DNA of 64,000 nt from Bacillota bacterium (GTDB lineage Bacteria; Bacillota; Sulfobacillia; Sulfobacillales; Sulfobacillaceae), in contig JAPNUO010000004.1 of assembly GCA_026627065.1 (NCBI GenBank), positions 1 through 64,000 on the forward strand, in the 5' to 3' direction. The stretch's first letter is position 1. The number at the start of each line of letters is the position of its first letter. Positions 54,344 through 63,306 of the stretch are shown in pieces. The notes beneath the pieces are model-generated. The model was not told the origin of the DNA. It made no database searches and worked only from the letters and a program-made list of their open reading frames with translations. Position numbers and translations under genes: made by a program.

Positions 54344-55867
54344 CTAACCGTTGCCCAGGGGGCCGGGCCCGCTAATGCCGTAATGGTAAACGACGCCGAG
54401 CTCGGTGGCCTGCTGGTAGCTGACGTTTTGCATGGTGACATTTTGGGCATTGACGATGGAGTATTGTTGCGCGGCCATAAACGTGACGTTGTTAAAGGAG
54501 ACATTGGTCACCGGCGCGTAGGACAGGCCGGCAATGCGGATTGCCTGGCCGGCGTAATCCACCACCAGGTTGTTGACATTGATGTTTTGGAACTGGGGAA
54601 CATCCTGCAAACTGGAGAGCGACCCGGTGGCCGGACTCAGATTGTTGTAATCGGCGTTGATGCTAAATGCGTAGTCCTGAATGTTTTGCATTTGCAAGTT
54701 GTCCAGATAAATGTTCTCGACCAGTCCGCCGCGTCCGACCGCGCTCTTAAACCGGATGCCATCCTCGGTGCCGTTGAAGCTCATATTGCGCACCAGCACG
54801 TCGTCTATGCCGCCGTTGGTGTAACTGCCAAAGGCGACGCCGCCGTGGCCGTTCCAGACGGTAGAGTTTTCAATGACCACGTGGTTTACCGTAAACGGTT
54901 GGCTGCTGGGATTGGAGTTAATCGCAATGTCGTCGTCCCCCGTGTTAATGCTATTGTGGTCCAGCAAGACGTTGCTGTCCGAGGCAATGTTAATGCCCAC
55001 CGTGTTGACGGAGTACCAGGGGTTGTCAATGGTGACGTTGGCGACCACGATGTTGCTGGAGTAGTTTAGGTACATGGCTTCCGAGGGAGAATTCTCGATG
55101 GTCGGCCCGTCAATGACGATGTTCTTGGAATTCAGCACGAAAATCATGAAGGGGATGAGGTTGGGATCCTGCTCGATGGCGGTGGAAGGATACCATTCTT
55201 GGTTGTTGACTACCCCGCCGGATTGCACCAAGGTGTTCCATTGCTCCGCGGTGAGCTGAAACTCCTTGACCGGATTCCAGATGTTGCCGCTGCCGTTTAA
55301 GATGCCGCCGCCGGTAATGGCCACATTGGTGACGCCGTTGGCGTAAATCGGTGCTTGGTAGGTGGTCTGGCCAAATTGCTGGATGAGCGGATAGTCGGCG
55401 TAGTTGCTGCTGAATTGAATGTAAGCGCCGCGGTCAAGGTGGAGATTCACATTGCTTTGCAGCACGATGGATCCCGTGACGTAGAAGCCCGGCGGGACCA
55501 CCACTTCTCCGCCGCCGGCTTTGGAGGCAGCGGCAATGGCGTTGTTGATGGCATTGGTGTTGGCGGTGACCGCCGCGGGTGAGAGGTTATTGGGCTCCGC
55601 GCCAAATTGGTCGATGTTAAATGGGCGAGAGGGAATCATCGGCACCTGGATGTCTGGCGCTGAAAACGGAAGGTCTTGCAGCGCCTGAACGATCGAGCTT
55701 TGACTTGGCAGCCCAGAAGGTAAGGTGCTGATGGCGGTGTCCGGCGCCGGGCGCGTGGCCTTGAGGGGCTGGCCGTGGGCAAAGACGGTGGTCGCTGTCA
55801 GAAGGCAGAGCGCCGAGGTGGCTCCGGCAATCCCCAGCGGCTTGACGGATTTGGCAAGCGATTTCAT
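54344..55867 (-). CDS. Secreted GH28 polygalacturonase
   Basis: A 507-residue protein with a signal peptide (MKSLAKSVKPLGIAGATSA then LCLLTATTVFAHG) followed by a right-handed beta-helix. GH28 catalytic features are SINTGDDDIAINS (Asp pair), GHGGVAFGSYTNGG (His) and DGIRFKSAVGRGG (RxK substrate residues). It should cleave pectate outside the cell and is the only clearly exported depolymerase of the locus. ATG 55867 follows GAGGAAAGCC. Two palindromic operators lie 110-180 bases upstream. Confidence 0.92.
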   Translation of the reverse strand: MKSLAKSVKPLGIAGATSALCLLTATTVFAHGQPLKATRPAPDTAISTLPSGLPSQSSIVQALQDLPFSAPDIQVPMIPSRPFNIDQFGAEPNNLSPAAVTANTNAINNAIAAASKAGGGEVVVPPGFYVTGSIVLQSNVNLHLDRGAYIQFSSNYADYPLIQQFGQTTYQAPIYANGVTNVAITGGGILNGSGNIWNPVKEFQLTAEQWNTLVQSGGVVNNQEWYPSTAIEQDPNLIPFMIFVLNSKNIVIDGPTIENSPSEAMYLNYSSNIVVANVTIDNPWYSVNTVGINIASDSNVLLDHNSINTGDDDIAINSNPSSQPFTVNHVVIENSTVWNGHGGVAFGSYTNGGIDDVLVRNMSFNGTEDGIRFKSAVGRGGLVENIYLDNLQMQNIQDYAFSINADYNNLSPATGSLSSLQDVPQFQNINVNNLVVDYAGQAIRIAGLSYAPVTNVSFNNVTFMAAQQYSIVNAQNVTMQNVSYQQATELGVVYHYGISGPGPLGNG

Positions 55868-55977
55868 GAGGCTTTCCTCGCTTTCTTTATATCTCATATC
55901 TCCTGATGTTCACGTCATACGGGATGTGCCCCTCGCGCTGGCTGAAGCTGATGGAATGGATCGAGAGGAGCATTTCT

Positions 55978-56000
55978 GTAAATAACAACGTTGTTATTAC
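55978..56000. promoter_or_regulatory. Palindromic operator, site 1
   Basis: A near-perfect palindrome centred on AACAACGTTGTT, flanked by GTAAAT and ATTAC. The central CG and AT-rich arms fit a LacI-family operator. It lies between the esterase and the secreted GH28 genes. Confidence 0.7.
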
Positions 56001-56025
56001 AAATTATACAGGTAGAGAAAATATT

Positions 56026-56048
56026 GTAAATAACAACGTTGTCATTTA
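56026..56048. promoter_or_regulatory. Palindromic operator, site 2
   Basis: A second copy of the same palindrome, GTAAATAACAACGTTGTCAT, with one changed base in the right arm. The centres of the two sites are 48 bases apart, allowing cooperative or looped binding by one regulator. Confidence 0.7.
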
Positions 56049-56078
56049 AATGTTAAGAAAACGAGCCGAGGATTCCCT

Positions 56079-56978
56079 TTACAGCAAAAATCCCAGGCGT
56101 GTCAGCAAAGGCCTTAGCGCTGTGTCTTGAGGAATCTCGGAGAGGGGCGCCGAAATCGCCCACGAGACCCGCTGGGCTTGGTCGGCCCCTGGCCCATAAC
56201 TCCCATATTCTGCGTAACGTGCAGTCGCTTCGTTGGCCGGATTGCGCCAGTTGTCCCATCCCTCCGGCCGGATGTGGTCATCCATCGCCGTGTCGACGAA
56301 CGTCACGCTGGCAAACGGGCGCCAAGGCCGGCCCAGGAAGACGCTGGCCGGGGTCGTGTTGGCGTTTTTGAGGTGGCAGGAGACGAAGACGTAGCCAAGC
56401 TCCACGTCTGCCGGGGTGGAGGCCGCGGTAATGTAGCCGCGTCCGACGCTGGCGATGTGACAGTGGTCGAAGATCGCGTGGCTGGGGCCGAAAATGAAGT
56501 CGACGGTGCCTTCGATTTCGCAAGCGCGATAATATTGGGGGCCGGGGCCGCCGGTAAAGAGGGTATCTTGATGCCCGAGGAGCCGCACGTGATCGAGCTC
56601 GAGGTGGCGGCCCAGGGCCGCTAACGCGACCGCCTGCCCGATGGTCGGGCCCATGCCGGCGGTATTGGCGATGGTGAGCGAGGACACGCGGCTATGGTCG
56701 GCGCGGAGGGTGACCGTGGGGGTGCGAAAGGTGCCATAAGGCTGGCCATCAGGCAAACGCTTTTCGGCATAGTCGTCGTAGGCAATCACCGTGGTTTGAG
56801 GATCGTCTCCTCTCAAGTGGATCACCGTCGTTTCCGGAAAATCGAGTTTTTCGTGGTAAACGCCTGCCTTGACGATGATCTCGGCCTCCGGCAGGCGGTC
56901 GCGCTGAATGATCTCAAGCGCTGCACCTATGCGGTCAACGTCGCCATGTCCGTGGTGGTCTACGGTAATTTGGCGCAT
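56079..56978 (-). CDS. CE8 pectinesterase (cytoplasmic)
   Basis: A 299-residue carbohydrate esterase family 8 enzyme. All family motifs are present: TIGQAVALAALG (Gln), LLGHQDTLFTGG (Asp), TVDFIFGPSHAIF (second Asp) and FLGRPWRPFA (Arg/Trp). It removes methyl esters from galacturonate units. No signal peptide is seen, so it should act on imported oligosaccharides. The second ATG (56978) is six bases after AGGAGG; the first (56984) abuts it. It is in one operon with the PL2-like gene, 17 bases downstream. Confidence 0.92.
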   Translation of the reverse strand: MRQITVDHHGHGDVDRIGAALEIIQRDRLPEAEIIVKAGVYHEKLDFPETTVIHLRGDDPQTTVIAYDDYAEKRLPDGQPYGTFRTPTVTLRADHSRVSSLTIANTAGMGPTIGQAVALAALGRHLELDHVRLLGHQDTLFTGGPGPQYYRACEIEGTVDFIFGPSHAIFDHCHIASVGRGYITAASTPADVELGYVFVSCHLKNANTTPASVFLGRPWRPFASVTFVDTAMDDHIRPEGWDNWRNPANEATARYAEYGSYGPGADQAQRVSWAISAPLSEIPQDTALRPLLTRLGFLL

Positions 56979-56995
56979 CTTCATCCTCCTCTGCG

Positions 56996-58567
56996 TTAGG
57001 GATAAAAGAGCTGGTCGTCGGTCATGTGGCCGAGGTCGCCATATTGGGAGCCAAAAAACGCCCGCGACGCCCAGTAGTGGGGGAGCCTTTCCGGGTAACC
57101 GAGGGCGGCGTTGGCTAGGTGCAGCAAGGCCAGGGGTTCGAGCGCGTCGAGCTTGCCGTATTGGCGACCGCGGGGGGAAAGGAAGAGGCCTGACGCTGTC
57201 TGCCGGGCGACGATGGCGTCGGCCACCTGGGCAGCGTCCACCAGAAATTCGCGATCGTCGGTGGCCTGATAGAGGTCCAAAAAGGCAAAGAGAGCCACGG
57301 GATCGGGCGCGACGTCACCCGTGCGCGGCCACAGGGCCTCCAGCAACGATTGCACCATCTCCCACAAGATCGGATCGCGGGTAAGGCGGTAACCCAGGGC
57401 ATACGACCACAGGAGCAGGTAGTCGGATTTCAGCGGCATCAGGACGTCCCCCGCGCGGCCGTAATAGCCGGAGCGCTCTATCCGTAGCCCGTCCAACCTG
57501 GTGCCGTCCGTCAATACGGGGGCAAAAGCGTGCGCCTCCGGCAGGTAGGACCAATGAGCGTAGGCAAGCAGATCTTCCACCGCCCAGCGTTGAAACTCCT
57601 CGCCGGCAGGACCGAGACGCATGCCCAAGAGCATTTTATTGATCGCGGCCCGGCCCAGAATGGTGCGAATCTGCCGATCGACACAGAGGGTAACCTCGGT
57701 GGGTTCGTGCGCCTTGAGCTGTTCGCCAAACTGTTCTACCGCGCGATCACCTCGCCCCTTGGGGCCCGGGAGGACGGAAATGCTAAATTGGTAGCCGCCT
57801 AAGTGGGTCTTCGGATGGCGCACTTCCACGTAGCGAGAGGCGAGCCGTTTTGCCCACGTCAGAGGAGCGGGATCGTGGCTCAAGTCGGACAGCAGCGCGG
57901 CCGCGTACACCAGGTCGCTCCCCGCGTTGATGAAGGTGAGGCCTTGGGAGACAAACGGTACTGGGCGCCGGGCATAAGGTCGGGCCCAGAGGCGCTCCTG
58001 CGGCGGCGCCTCTGGGGGCAATCTACCGTGCCGGCTGAATTCCAGGGAATCCCAATCGAGAATGTGCGCTTCCCACACCGCCTCAATGTAATCGCGCGTG
58101 GCTTCGGGGTTTACTTGCCACATGAGGTCGTAATCGGGGTAATGACACTTGAGCTCGTGCACCGGGCCCTTGTCTGGGGCATAAACGGCGCGCTTTTTTG
58201 CCAGATCGAACGCCATGTGTCCGCCCCAGGTGAAGAGGCGCTGAGGCCGCAAAGCCGTCAAGGCGAAAGCTGTAATGTCCTCGGCGGCCTGACGATAGCG
58301 GTCGTCATGGAGAATGCGGCTGAGTCCTGTCAAAGTGCGCATGAAGATTTGCTGACTGGCCCAGTTGCTGAGGATCCATTCCTCGCCGTTAACGCGCCAG
58401 ATGACGGGCTCGAGGGTCACGACGTCCAGCCCGTCGGCCAAGAGCGGAGTGGGCGACGCTCCATAACGGTCGCGGCCGGCGGCGAGCGCCACATCGGCAA
58501 AGCGACGCACAGCTGCAATCCAGGATTCGGCGCGATCAGGCCTGAGGGTTTCAGCGGTGAGCGACAT
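56996..58567 (-). CDS. PL2-like pectate lyase (cytoplasmic)
   Basis: A 523-residue helical-barrel protein without a signal peptide. ALRPQRLFTWGGHMAFDL and GPVHELKCHYPDYDLMWQV, and a later SGYYGRAGDVLMPLKSDYLL, match my memory of polysaccharide lyase family 2, which splits oligogalacturonates by beta-elimination inside the cell or periplasm. The family call is from recall of these blocks and the neighbours. AAAGGAGG precedes the ATG. Confidence 0.75.
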   Translation of the reverse strand: MSLTAETLRPDRAESWIAAVRRFADVALAAGRDRYGASPTPLLADGLDVVTLEPVIWRVNGEEWILSNWASQQIFMRTLTGLSRILHDDRYRQAAEDITAFALTALRPQRLFTWGGHMAFDLAKKRAVYAPDKGPVHELKCHYPDYDLMWQVNPEATRDYIEAVWEAHILDWDSLEFSRHGRLPPEAPPQERLWARPYARRPVPFVSQGLTFINAGSDLVYAAALLSDLSHDPAPLTWAKRLASRYVEVRHPKTHLGGYQFSISVLPGPKGRGDRAVEQFGEQLKAHEPTEVTLCVDRQIRTILGRAAINKMLLGMRLGPAGEEFQRWAVEDLLAYAHWSYLPEAHAFAPVLTDGTRLDGLRIERSGYYGRAGDVLMPLKSDYLLLWSYALGYRLTRDPILWEMVQSLLEALWPRTGDVAPDPVALFAFLDLYQATDDREFLVDAAQVADAIVARQTASGLFLSPRGRQYGKLDALEPLALLHLANAALGYPERLPHYWASRAFFGSQYGDLGHMTDDQLFYP

Positions 58568-58591
58568 AAAAACCTCCTTTGCGGGTGAGGC

Positions 58592-59710
58592 TTAGGTGAG
58601 CGGCTGCTGGTCGTTATCGACTTCGAGCGAGGCCATGATAAACGCGGAGACCGCCTTCGGATCGTCTTGTACAACGGGCGCGCGAAGATAATAAGCGAGG
58701 GAGCCGTCGCGATAAGGGGTTCCGCCGAGTCCGGCGACCGCATTGCACTGGATGAGATGGAGGGTGCCATGGTCATCCCGGGTGAGAAGGTGGGTGATGA
58801 GGCCTTGGTAGCCGCGCTGGGCGCCAGCCCGACAGGACGCGTCCAGCAGGCCGAGGCGGGCCCCCTTGGCCAACGCGTAGACAAACATGGCCGAGGCGGA
58901 CGCTTCGAGATAGTTATCAGGGTGATCGGGATGGGTCAAGACTTGATGCCACAGGCCGGTGGCCTCATCCTGGACGGAAAGCACCGCGCGCGCTGCCTCG
59001 GAAAACACCTGATGGAGGACATCTTTTCCTGGGGAGGAGGGGGGCCAGTCTTCCAAGATGTCGGCTAGCGCCATCAAAAACCATCCCATGCCGCGTCCCC
59101 AGACGTGGGGCGACTGCCCCGTCTGGGGATGAGCCCAGGCTTCGGTGCGCGACTCATCCCAGCCATGCACAAAGAGCCCGGTGTCGGGCTGCTTCGTCTT
59201 GGAAGCAATCAACGCGATTTGATGCACGACCACGTCGAGCCAGTGCAGCTCATCAAAACGACGGGCGTAGCGCACGACAAACGGGCTGGCCATATAGATG
59301 CCGTCGAGCCACATTTGGCGCGGATAAATCAGTTTATGCCACCAGCCGCCGCTCATCGTGCACGGCTGCAGCGCGATTTGCCGCATCAAGTGATCAATGG
59401 CGCGGCAAAACTTGATTGCTCCGGTGGACGCGTACACGTCGAAGAGGACTTTGCCGGGGTTGATGTTGTCCAAATTGTAGTCGGAAAGACGATATCCGTC
59501 GATGGTGCCGTCGGGCAGCACCAGACGATCCATGATGTCTTCCGCAAGGTGAAGCCATGCGGATTCCCCGGTCCAGCGAGCAGCGTCTACGAGGGCCTTG
59601 AGGAGGCAGCCGGCTTCATAGTGCCATTGCCAGTCGACGGCGCTGGCGTCCATGAACTGGCGCGCCAATTCTTTCCAGAGTGCGGGAGATCGAGGGATAG
59701 TAGTGGACAT
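58592..59710 (-). CDS. GH105 unsaturated glucuronyl/rhamnogalacturonyl hydrolase
   Basis: A 372-residue enzyme of glycoside hydrolase family 105 (YteR/YesR-like). WQWHYEAGCLLKAL, then RQMWLDGIYMASPF with catalytic Asp136, and HVWGRGMGWFLMALADILE are family signatures. It removes unsaturated uronic acid from the oligosaccharides made by lyases, so it fits directly after the PL2-like enzyme. There is no signal peptide. GAGGAGTG precedes the ATG. Confidence 0.92.
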   Translation of the reverse strand: MSTTIPRSPALWKELARQFMDASAVDWQWHYEAGCLLKALVDAARWTGESAWLHLAEDIMDRLVLPDGTIDGYRLSDYNLDNINPGKVLFDVYASTGAIKFCRAIDHLMRQIALQPCTMSGGWWHKLIYPRQMWLDGIYMASPFVVRYARRFDELHWLDVVVHQIALIASKTKQPDTGLFVHGWDESRTEAWAHPQTGQSPHVWGRGMGWFLMALADILEDWPPSSPGKDVLHQVFSEAARAVLSVQDEATGLWHQVLTHPDHPDNYLEASASAMFVYALAKGARLGLLDASCRAGAQRGYQGLITHLLTRDDHGTLHLIQCNAVAGLGGTPYRDGSLAYYLRAPVVQDDPKAVSAFIMASLEVDNDQQPLT

Positions 59711-59733
59711 AGGTCACTCCTCTAAGATGACGA

Positions 59734-61200
59734 CTAATGACGGTGTTCGGCCGGTGCAACGATAGGATTCTCGCTGCCTTCTTGGACACTTTCCTCCAGG
59801 CGGACGTTTTGACAGGCGTCGGCGGTCAGCCAGGGACCATCAGCAACGCGAAAGCGACTCTGGGCGATGGTTACCGCATGCGCATGGCGGAGGCGGACGC
59901 CCTCGTGGGTGTTGGCTGTGACCTGACTGAGGCGGATGCGGGAGACCGGCGCGCCTTCGAGGCCGTCAATGCGCACGGCGAAGCGCGCCCCCGCAACGCT
60001 GACCTCGCGAATATCGATGTCGCGGAACACCGGCAGGTTCTCCTGCCGTCCGTCCTCGGAAGCGCCGTCGTCATAATGCAAATCGATGACCACGGCTTCT
60101 TGAGCGATGTCGTGCATGCGAATGCCTTGAAACGTGACGCGCTCGACCGCACCGCCTCGCCCCGGCCTGCTTTTGAGTCGGATGCCGCGGTCGGTGCCGG
60201 AAAAGACGCAATGCTCGACGTACACGTCGTGCACGCCGCCTGACATTTCGCTGCCAATCACAACACCGCCGTGGCCGTGAAACACGGTGCAGTGTTGGAT
60301 CCAGACCTGGGCCGTGGGCGGGCAACGCTGGGGGATCCGCCCGGATTTCAAACAGATCGCGTCGTCGCCCACGTCGAAGGTTGACTCCCCCACATACACC
60401 CGTTGGCAGGAGTCGATGTCGAGTCCGTCCCCGTTCTGGGCATACCACGGATTGCGCACGGTCACGTGGCGAATGGTGACATCCTGGCATTGCCAGGGGT
60501 GAAGACACCAGGCCGGAGAATTTTGAAACGTCGGGCCGTCGATCAGGATGCGCCGGCAGTGGCGCAACGACACCAAGTTGGGGCGAAGAAACGCCCGAAT
60601 GGAAGTCAGGGCGTCAAGGTCCGTCATTTGGCGGCCACTGGCGCGAAGCGCCTGAAGCACCGAGGCACCTTGCTTGGCGCCTTCCGTTGGCCACCAGATG
60701 GCGCCGTCGTCGCTGAGGACGCCTCCGGATCGGATCAACGCGGCCCACTGGCCTGCCGTGGTCTTGCTCTTCTTGACCGGGCGCCAGGCATCGCCGCCGC
60801 CATCAAAGATCCCCCCACCGGTGATTGCGACATCCTCCAGATGCTCGCCGGAAATAGGGGACTGGCAGCGCACAGCGTCTTCTCCTTCGAAGTAGGTAGG
60901 AATCAGGGGATAATCGTCAAAACGGCGGCTGAAGAGGACGAGTGCCCCTGCCTCCACATGCAACGTCACCCGGCTTCTTAGCACAATGGGGCCGGTGCGC
61001 CAGAGGCCGGGCGGGATGACGACGCGGCCGCCGCCTTGCGCGTGGACGTCCTCGATGGCACGGTTGATGGCTTCGGTGGCCGGAGACCAACCGTCTGCCT
61101 GGGCGCCGTAGTCGGTAATGCTGACAGATGTCTCCGTCAATACGGCAGGCAGCGTGACCGAAAAGTTGGGGTCGGGCAAGGGACAGGACGGGTGTTCCAT
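59734..61200 (-). CDS. GH28 polygalacturonase-family enzyme (cytoplasmic)
   Basis: A 488-residue beta-helix protein of family 28 without a signal peptide. NGDGLDIDSC, DVGDDAICLKSG (catalytic Asp pair), GHGGVVIGSEMSGG (His) and DRGIRLKSRPGRGG (RxK) are present. Cytoplasmic GH28 enzymes usually are exo-acting galacturonidases or rhamnogalacturonan-derived oligosaccharide hydrolases. AGAAGGAG precedes the ATG. It lies between the GH105 gene and the enolase-superfamily gene in one operon. Confidence 0.92.
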   Translation of the reverse strand: MEHPSCPLPDPNFSVTLPAVLTETSVSITDYGAQADGWSPATEAINRAIEDVHAQGGGRVVIPPGLWRTGPIVLRSRVTLHVEAGALVLFSRRFDDYPLIPTYFEGEDAVRCQSPISGEHLEDVAITGGGIFDGGGDAWRPVKKSKTTAGQWAALIRSGGVLSDDGAIWWPTEGAKQGASVLQALRASGRQMTDLDALTSIRAFLRPNLVSLRHCRRILIDGPTFQNSPAWCLHPWQCQDVTIRHVTVRNPWYAQNGDGLDIDSCQRVYVGESTFDVGDDAICLKSGRIPQRCPPTAQVWIQHCTVFHGHGGVVIGSEMSGGVHDVYVEHCVFSGTDRGIRLKSRPGRGGAVERVTFQGIRMHDIAQEAVVIDLHYDDGASEDGRQENLPVFRDIDIREVSVAGARFAVRIDGLEGAPVSRIRLSQVTANTHEGVRLRHAHAVTIAQSRFRVADGPWLTADACQNVRLEESVQEGSENPIVAPAEHRH

Positions 61201-61235
61201 GATGTGCGCTCCTTCTCCGAAAAAGTGCTGTCCAA

Positions 61236-62321
61236 CTAACGCACGAGTGCGAGCGCCGAGCCCAGCGCGCGCTCATCCGCCTCAACGCCTAACCCGGGCT
61301 GATTGTCCAGCCAGGCATAACCCTCCGCGACGTGGATGGGCAGCGAGATGCCGGGCGAAGCCGGGGGGCCGGGTTCGATGGAGTACTCGTAAAAACTTCG
61401 GCATTCCGGAGAACTCGTTGCCAAGTGAAGGGCGGCGGCAAAGCCGATGCTGCGCGTGGTGTTGTGGGGAGCGTAGGTGATGCCGAAGGCGCGACACAGC
61501 ACGGCCGCCCGCTTGGCGTTGGTCAGGCCGCCGCATTTGATGGGATCGGCTGCAAAAAAGTGACAGGCCCCGCGGCTAAGCCAGTCGCGAAAGGTGACCA
61601 GGTTCCATTCTTGTTCCCCGACGTTGAGGGCCACCGGCAATTGTCGAGCCAGCGCCGCGTAAGCGTTGAGATCGCAATAGGGGCAAGGCTCCTCAAAGAA
61701 GTAGATGTCGAGGTCGCGGATGCGTCGATACAATGCTATGGCTTCGGCCACGGTGTAGGAGCCGTTGGCGTCAATCATCAATTTGATGTCCGGGCCAATG
61801 GCCTCGCGAACCGCTGCCACCTTGGCAACATCTTGGTCCAAGTCTACCGGCTGTCCCGTGCCATACCGCGGGCCCACCTTGATTTTTATGGCAGAAAATC
61901 CCCCCTGTTCCACGGCGTTTCGAGCCTTGAGCGCTTCCTCCTGAGGGGGCAGATGGCGGCTCATGCTTGAACCGTAGAGGGCGACCTTTGGGCGGTACCG
62001 CCCTCCCAGCAAATTGTAGACAGGCTGCTTGAGAAACTTTCCCCGGACGTCCCACAGAGCGATGTCAAACCCGCTGTAGGCGGCCGCCAAGAGGTTGCCG
62101 GAGAGCTTGTAGTGCTGGGCCATGATACGTTCTTCCAGCCATTCGCCGGCAAAGGGGTCGGTTCCGAGCGCCTGCGGGCGAATAATCTCGCGGAGAACTT
62201 CCGCAAGAATTTTGGGACGCATCGGGCTTGACTCGCCAAAGCCGACAATGCCTGCATCAGTTTCAACTTTGACGTAGAACTTTTTGGGGCTCAGATACCC
62301 GACAACGTCGGTAATTTTCAT
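61236..62321 (-). CDS. Enolase-superfamily (mandelate racemase/muconate lactonizing) enzyme
   Basis: A 361-residue member of the MR/MLE group. Predicted catalytic and metal residues: KIK at 146-148, Asp184 in LMIDANGSY, Glu210/211 in FFEEPCPY, Glu236 in NVGEQEW, Lys262 in DPIKCGG and His286 in APHNTT. This pattern fits sugar-acid dehydratases and galactarolactone cycloisomerase-like enzymes. In a pectin locus it probably handles a uronate-derived acid or lactone; the exact reaction is not predictable. The internal ATG 62321 starts the capping domain, with GAAAGGA upstream. Confidence 0.88.
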   Translation of the reverse strand: MKITDVVGYLSPKKFYVKVETDAGIVGFGESSPMRPKILAEVLREIIRPQALGTDPFAGEWLEERIMAQHYKLSGNLLAAAYSGFDIALWDVRGKFLKQPVYNLLGGRYRPKVALYGSSMSRHLPPQEEALKARNAVEQGGFSAIKIKVGPRYGTGQPVDLDQDVAKVAAVREAIGPDIKLMIDANGSYTVAEAIALYRRIRDLDIYFFEEPCPYCDLNAYAALARQLPVALNVGEQEWNLVTFRDWLSRGACHFFAADPIKCGGLTNAKRAAVLCRAFGITYAPHNTTRSIGFAAALHLATSSPECRSFYEYSIEPGPPASPGISLPIHVAEGYAWLDNQPGLGVEADERALGSALALVR

Positions 62322-62349
62322 GAATATGCGGTCCTTTCTTCCCGATGCG

Positions 62350-63306
62350 CTATCCGGCCAGGTGGCAGGCTGCCACGTGGTCGGCACTCACCTCCACCAG
62401 AGGGGGCGGCTCCGTCTTGCACTTGTCCACGGCAATGGGACATCGCGGGTGAAACGGGCAGCCGGGCGGGGGCGCCAGCGGCGAGGGCATCTCGCCAGGA
62501 ATGGCCACAAATTTTCGCCGGGTGGCACTGCTTTTGGGAATGCGCAAAATGGAGTCGAACAGCAGCCGCGTATAGGGATGGCGGGGGTTGCGAAACAACT
62601 CGCGCGCTGGCGCATGCTCGACGACCCGGCCGAGATAGAGCACCAGCACCGTGTCGCTGAGATGGCGCACCACGCCTAGGTTATGGGAAATAAAAATGTA
62701 GCTGAGGCCCATGTCCTGTTGAAGGTCTTTGAGGAGTTTCACAATCTGGACTTGGATGGAGACATCCAAGGAGGAAATAGGCTCGTCGCAGACGATGAGG
62801 CGAGGCCCCACCGACAACGCCCGGGCGATGCCGACCCGCTGCTGCTGGCCTCCCGAGAGCTCGAACGGAAATGCGTCGCGGACCGCAGGCGACAGCCCCA
62901 CTTTTCTTAACGCCTCGTCGACCATTTCTTGACGCTCTTGTTTCGTGCCAATCTGCTGTACGATCAAGGCGTCTTCAATGGCCCGCCCTACCGTCATGTG
63001 GGGATTCAAGGAGGCCAAGGGATCCTGAAAAATGACCTGCATGTAACGGCGCTGCTTTCTCATGGCCTCTTGAGACAATTTGCCAAGGTCTTGGCCTTGA
63101 AAGAGCACGCGCCCCGCGTCGGCTTCGATGAGGCGCAGCACAATCCGCCCGAGGGTCGACTTGCCCGACCCGCTTTCCCCCACCAGGCCCAGGGTGGTGC
63201 CGGGCGGCAAGTCGAACGACACGTCTTCCACGGCGTGAAGCACACGTCGGCCGACCTTAAAGCGCTTGGACACATGTTCCACCGTAAGCAAAGCGTTATC
63301 CGGCAC
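62350..63306 (-). CDS. ABC transporter ATP-binding protein, OppF/DppF type
   Basis: A 318-residue ATPase: Walker [17 protein letters not shown]-loop [12 protein letters not shown], signature [15 protein letters not shown], Walker [14 protein letters not shown] and switch ISHNLG. The C-terminal [15 protein letters not shown] cysteines are typical of the oligopeptide ATPase extension. The GTG start at 63306 overlaps the upstream ATPase stop by 11 bases. In this locus it likely imports pectin oligosaccharides rather than peptides (inference). Permease genes are beyond the window. Confidence 0.93.
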   Translation of the reverse strand: MPDNALLTVEHVSKRFKVGRRVLHAVEDVSFDLPPGTTLGLVGESGSGKSTLGRIVLRLIEADAGRVLFQGQDLGKLSQEAMRKQRRYMQVIFQDPLASLNPHMTVGRAIEDALIVQQIGTKQERQEMVDEALRKVGLSPAVRDAFPFELSGGQQQRVGIARALSVGPRLIVCDEPISSLDVSIQVQIVKLLKDLQQDMGLSYIFISHNLGVVRHLSDTVLVLYLGRVVEHAPARELFRNPRHPYTRLLFDSILRIPKSSATRRKFVAIPGEMPSPLAPPPGCPFHPRCPIAVDKCKTEPPPLVEVSADHVAACHLAG

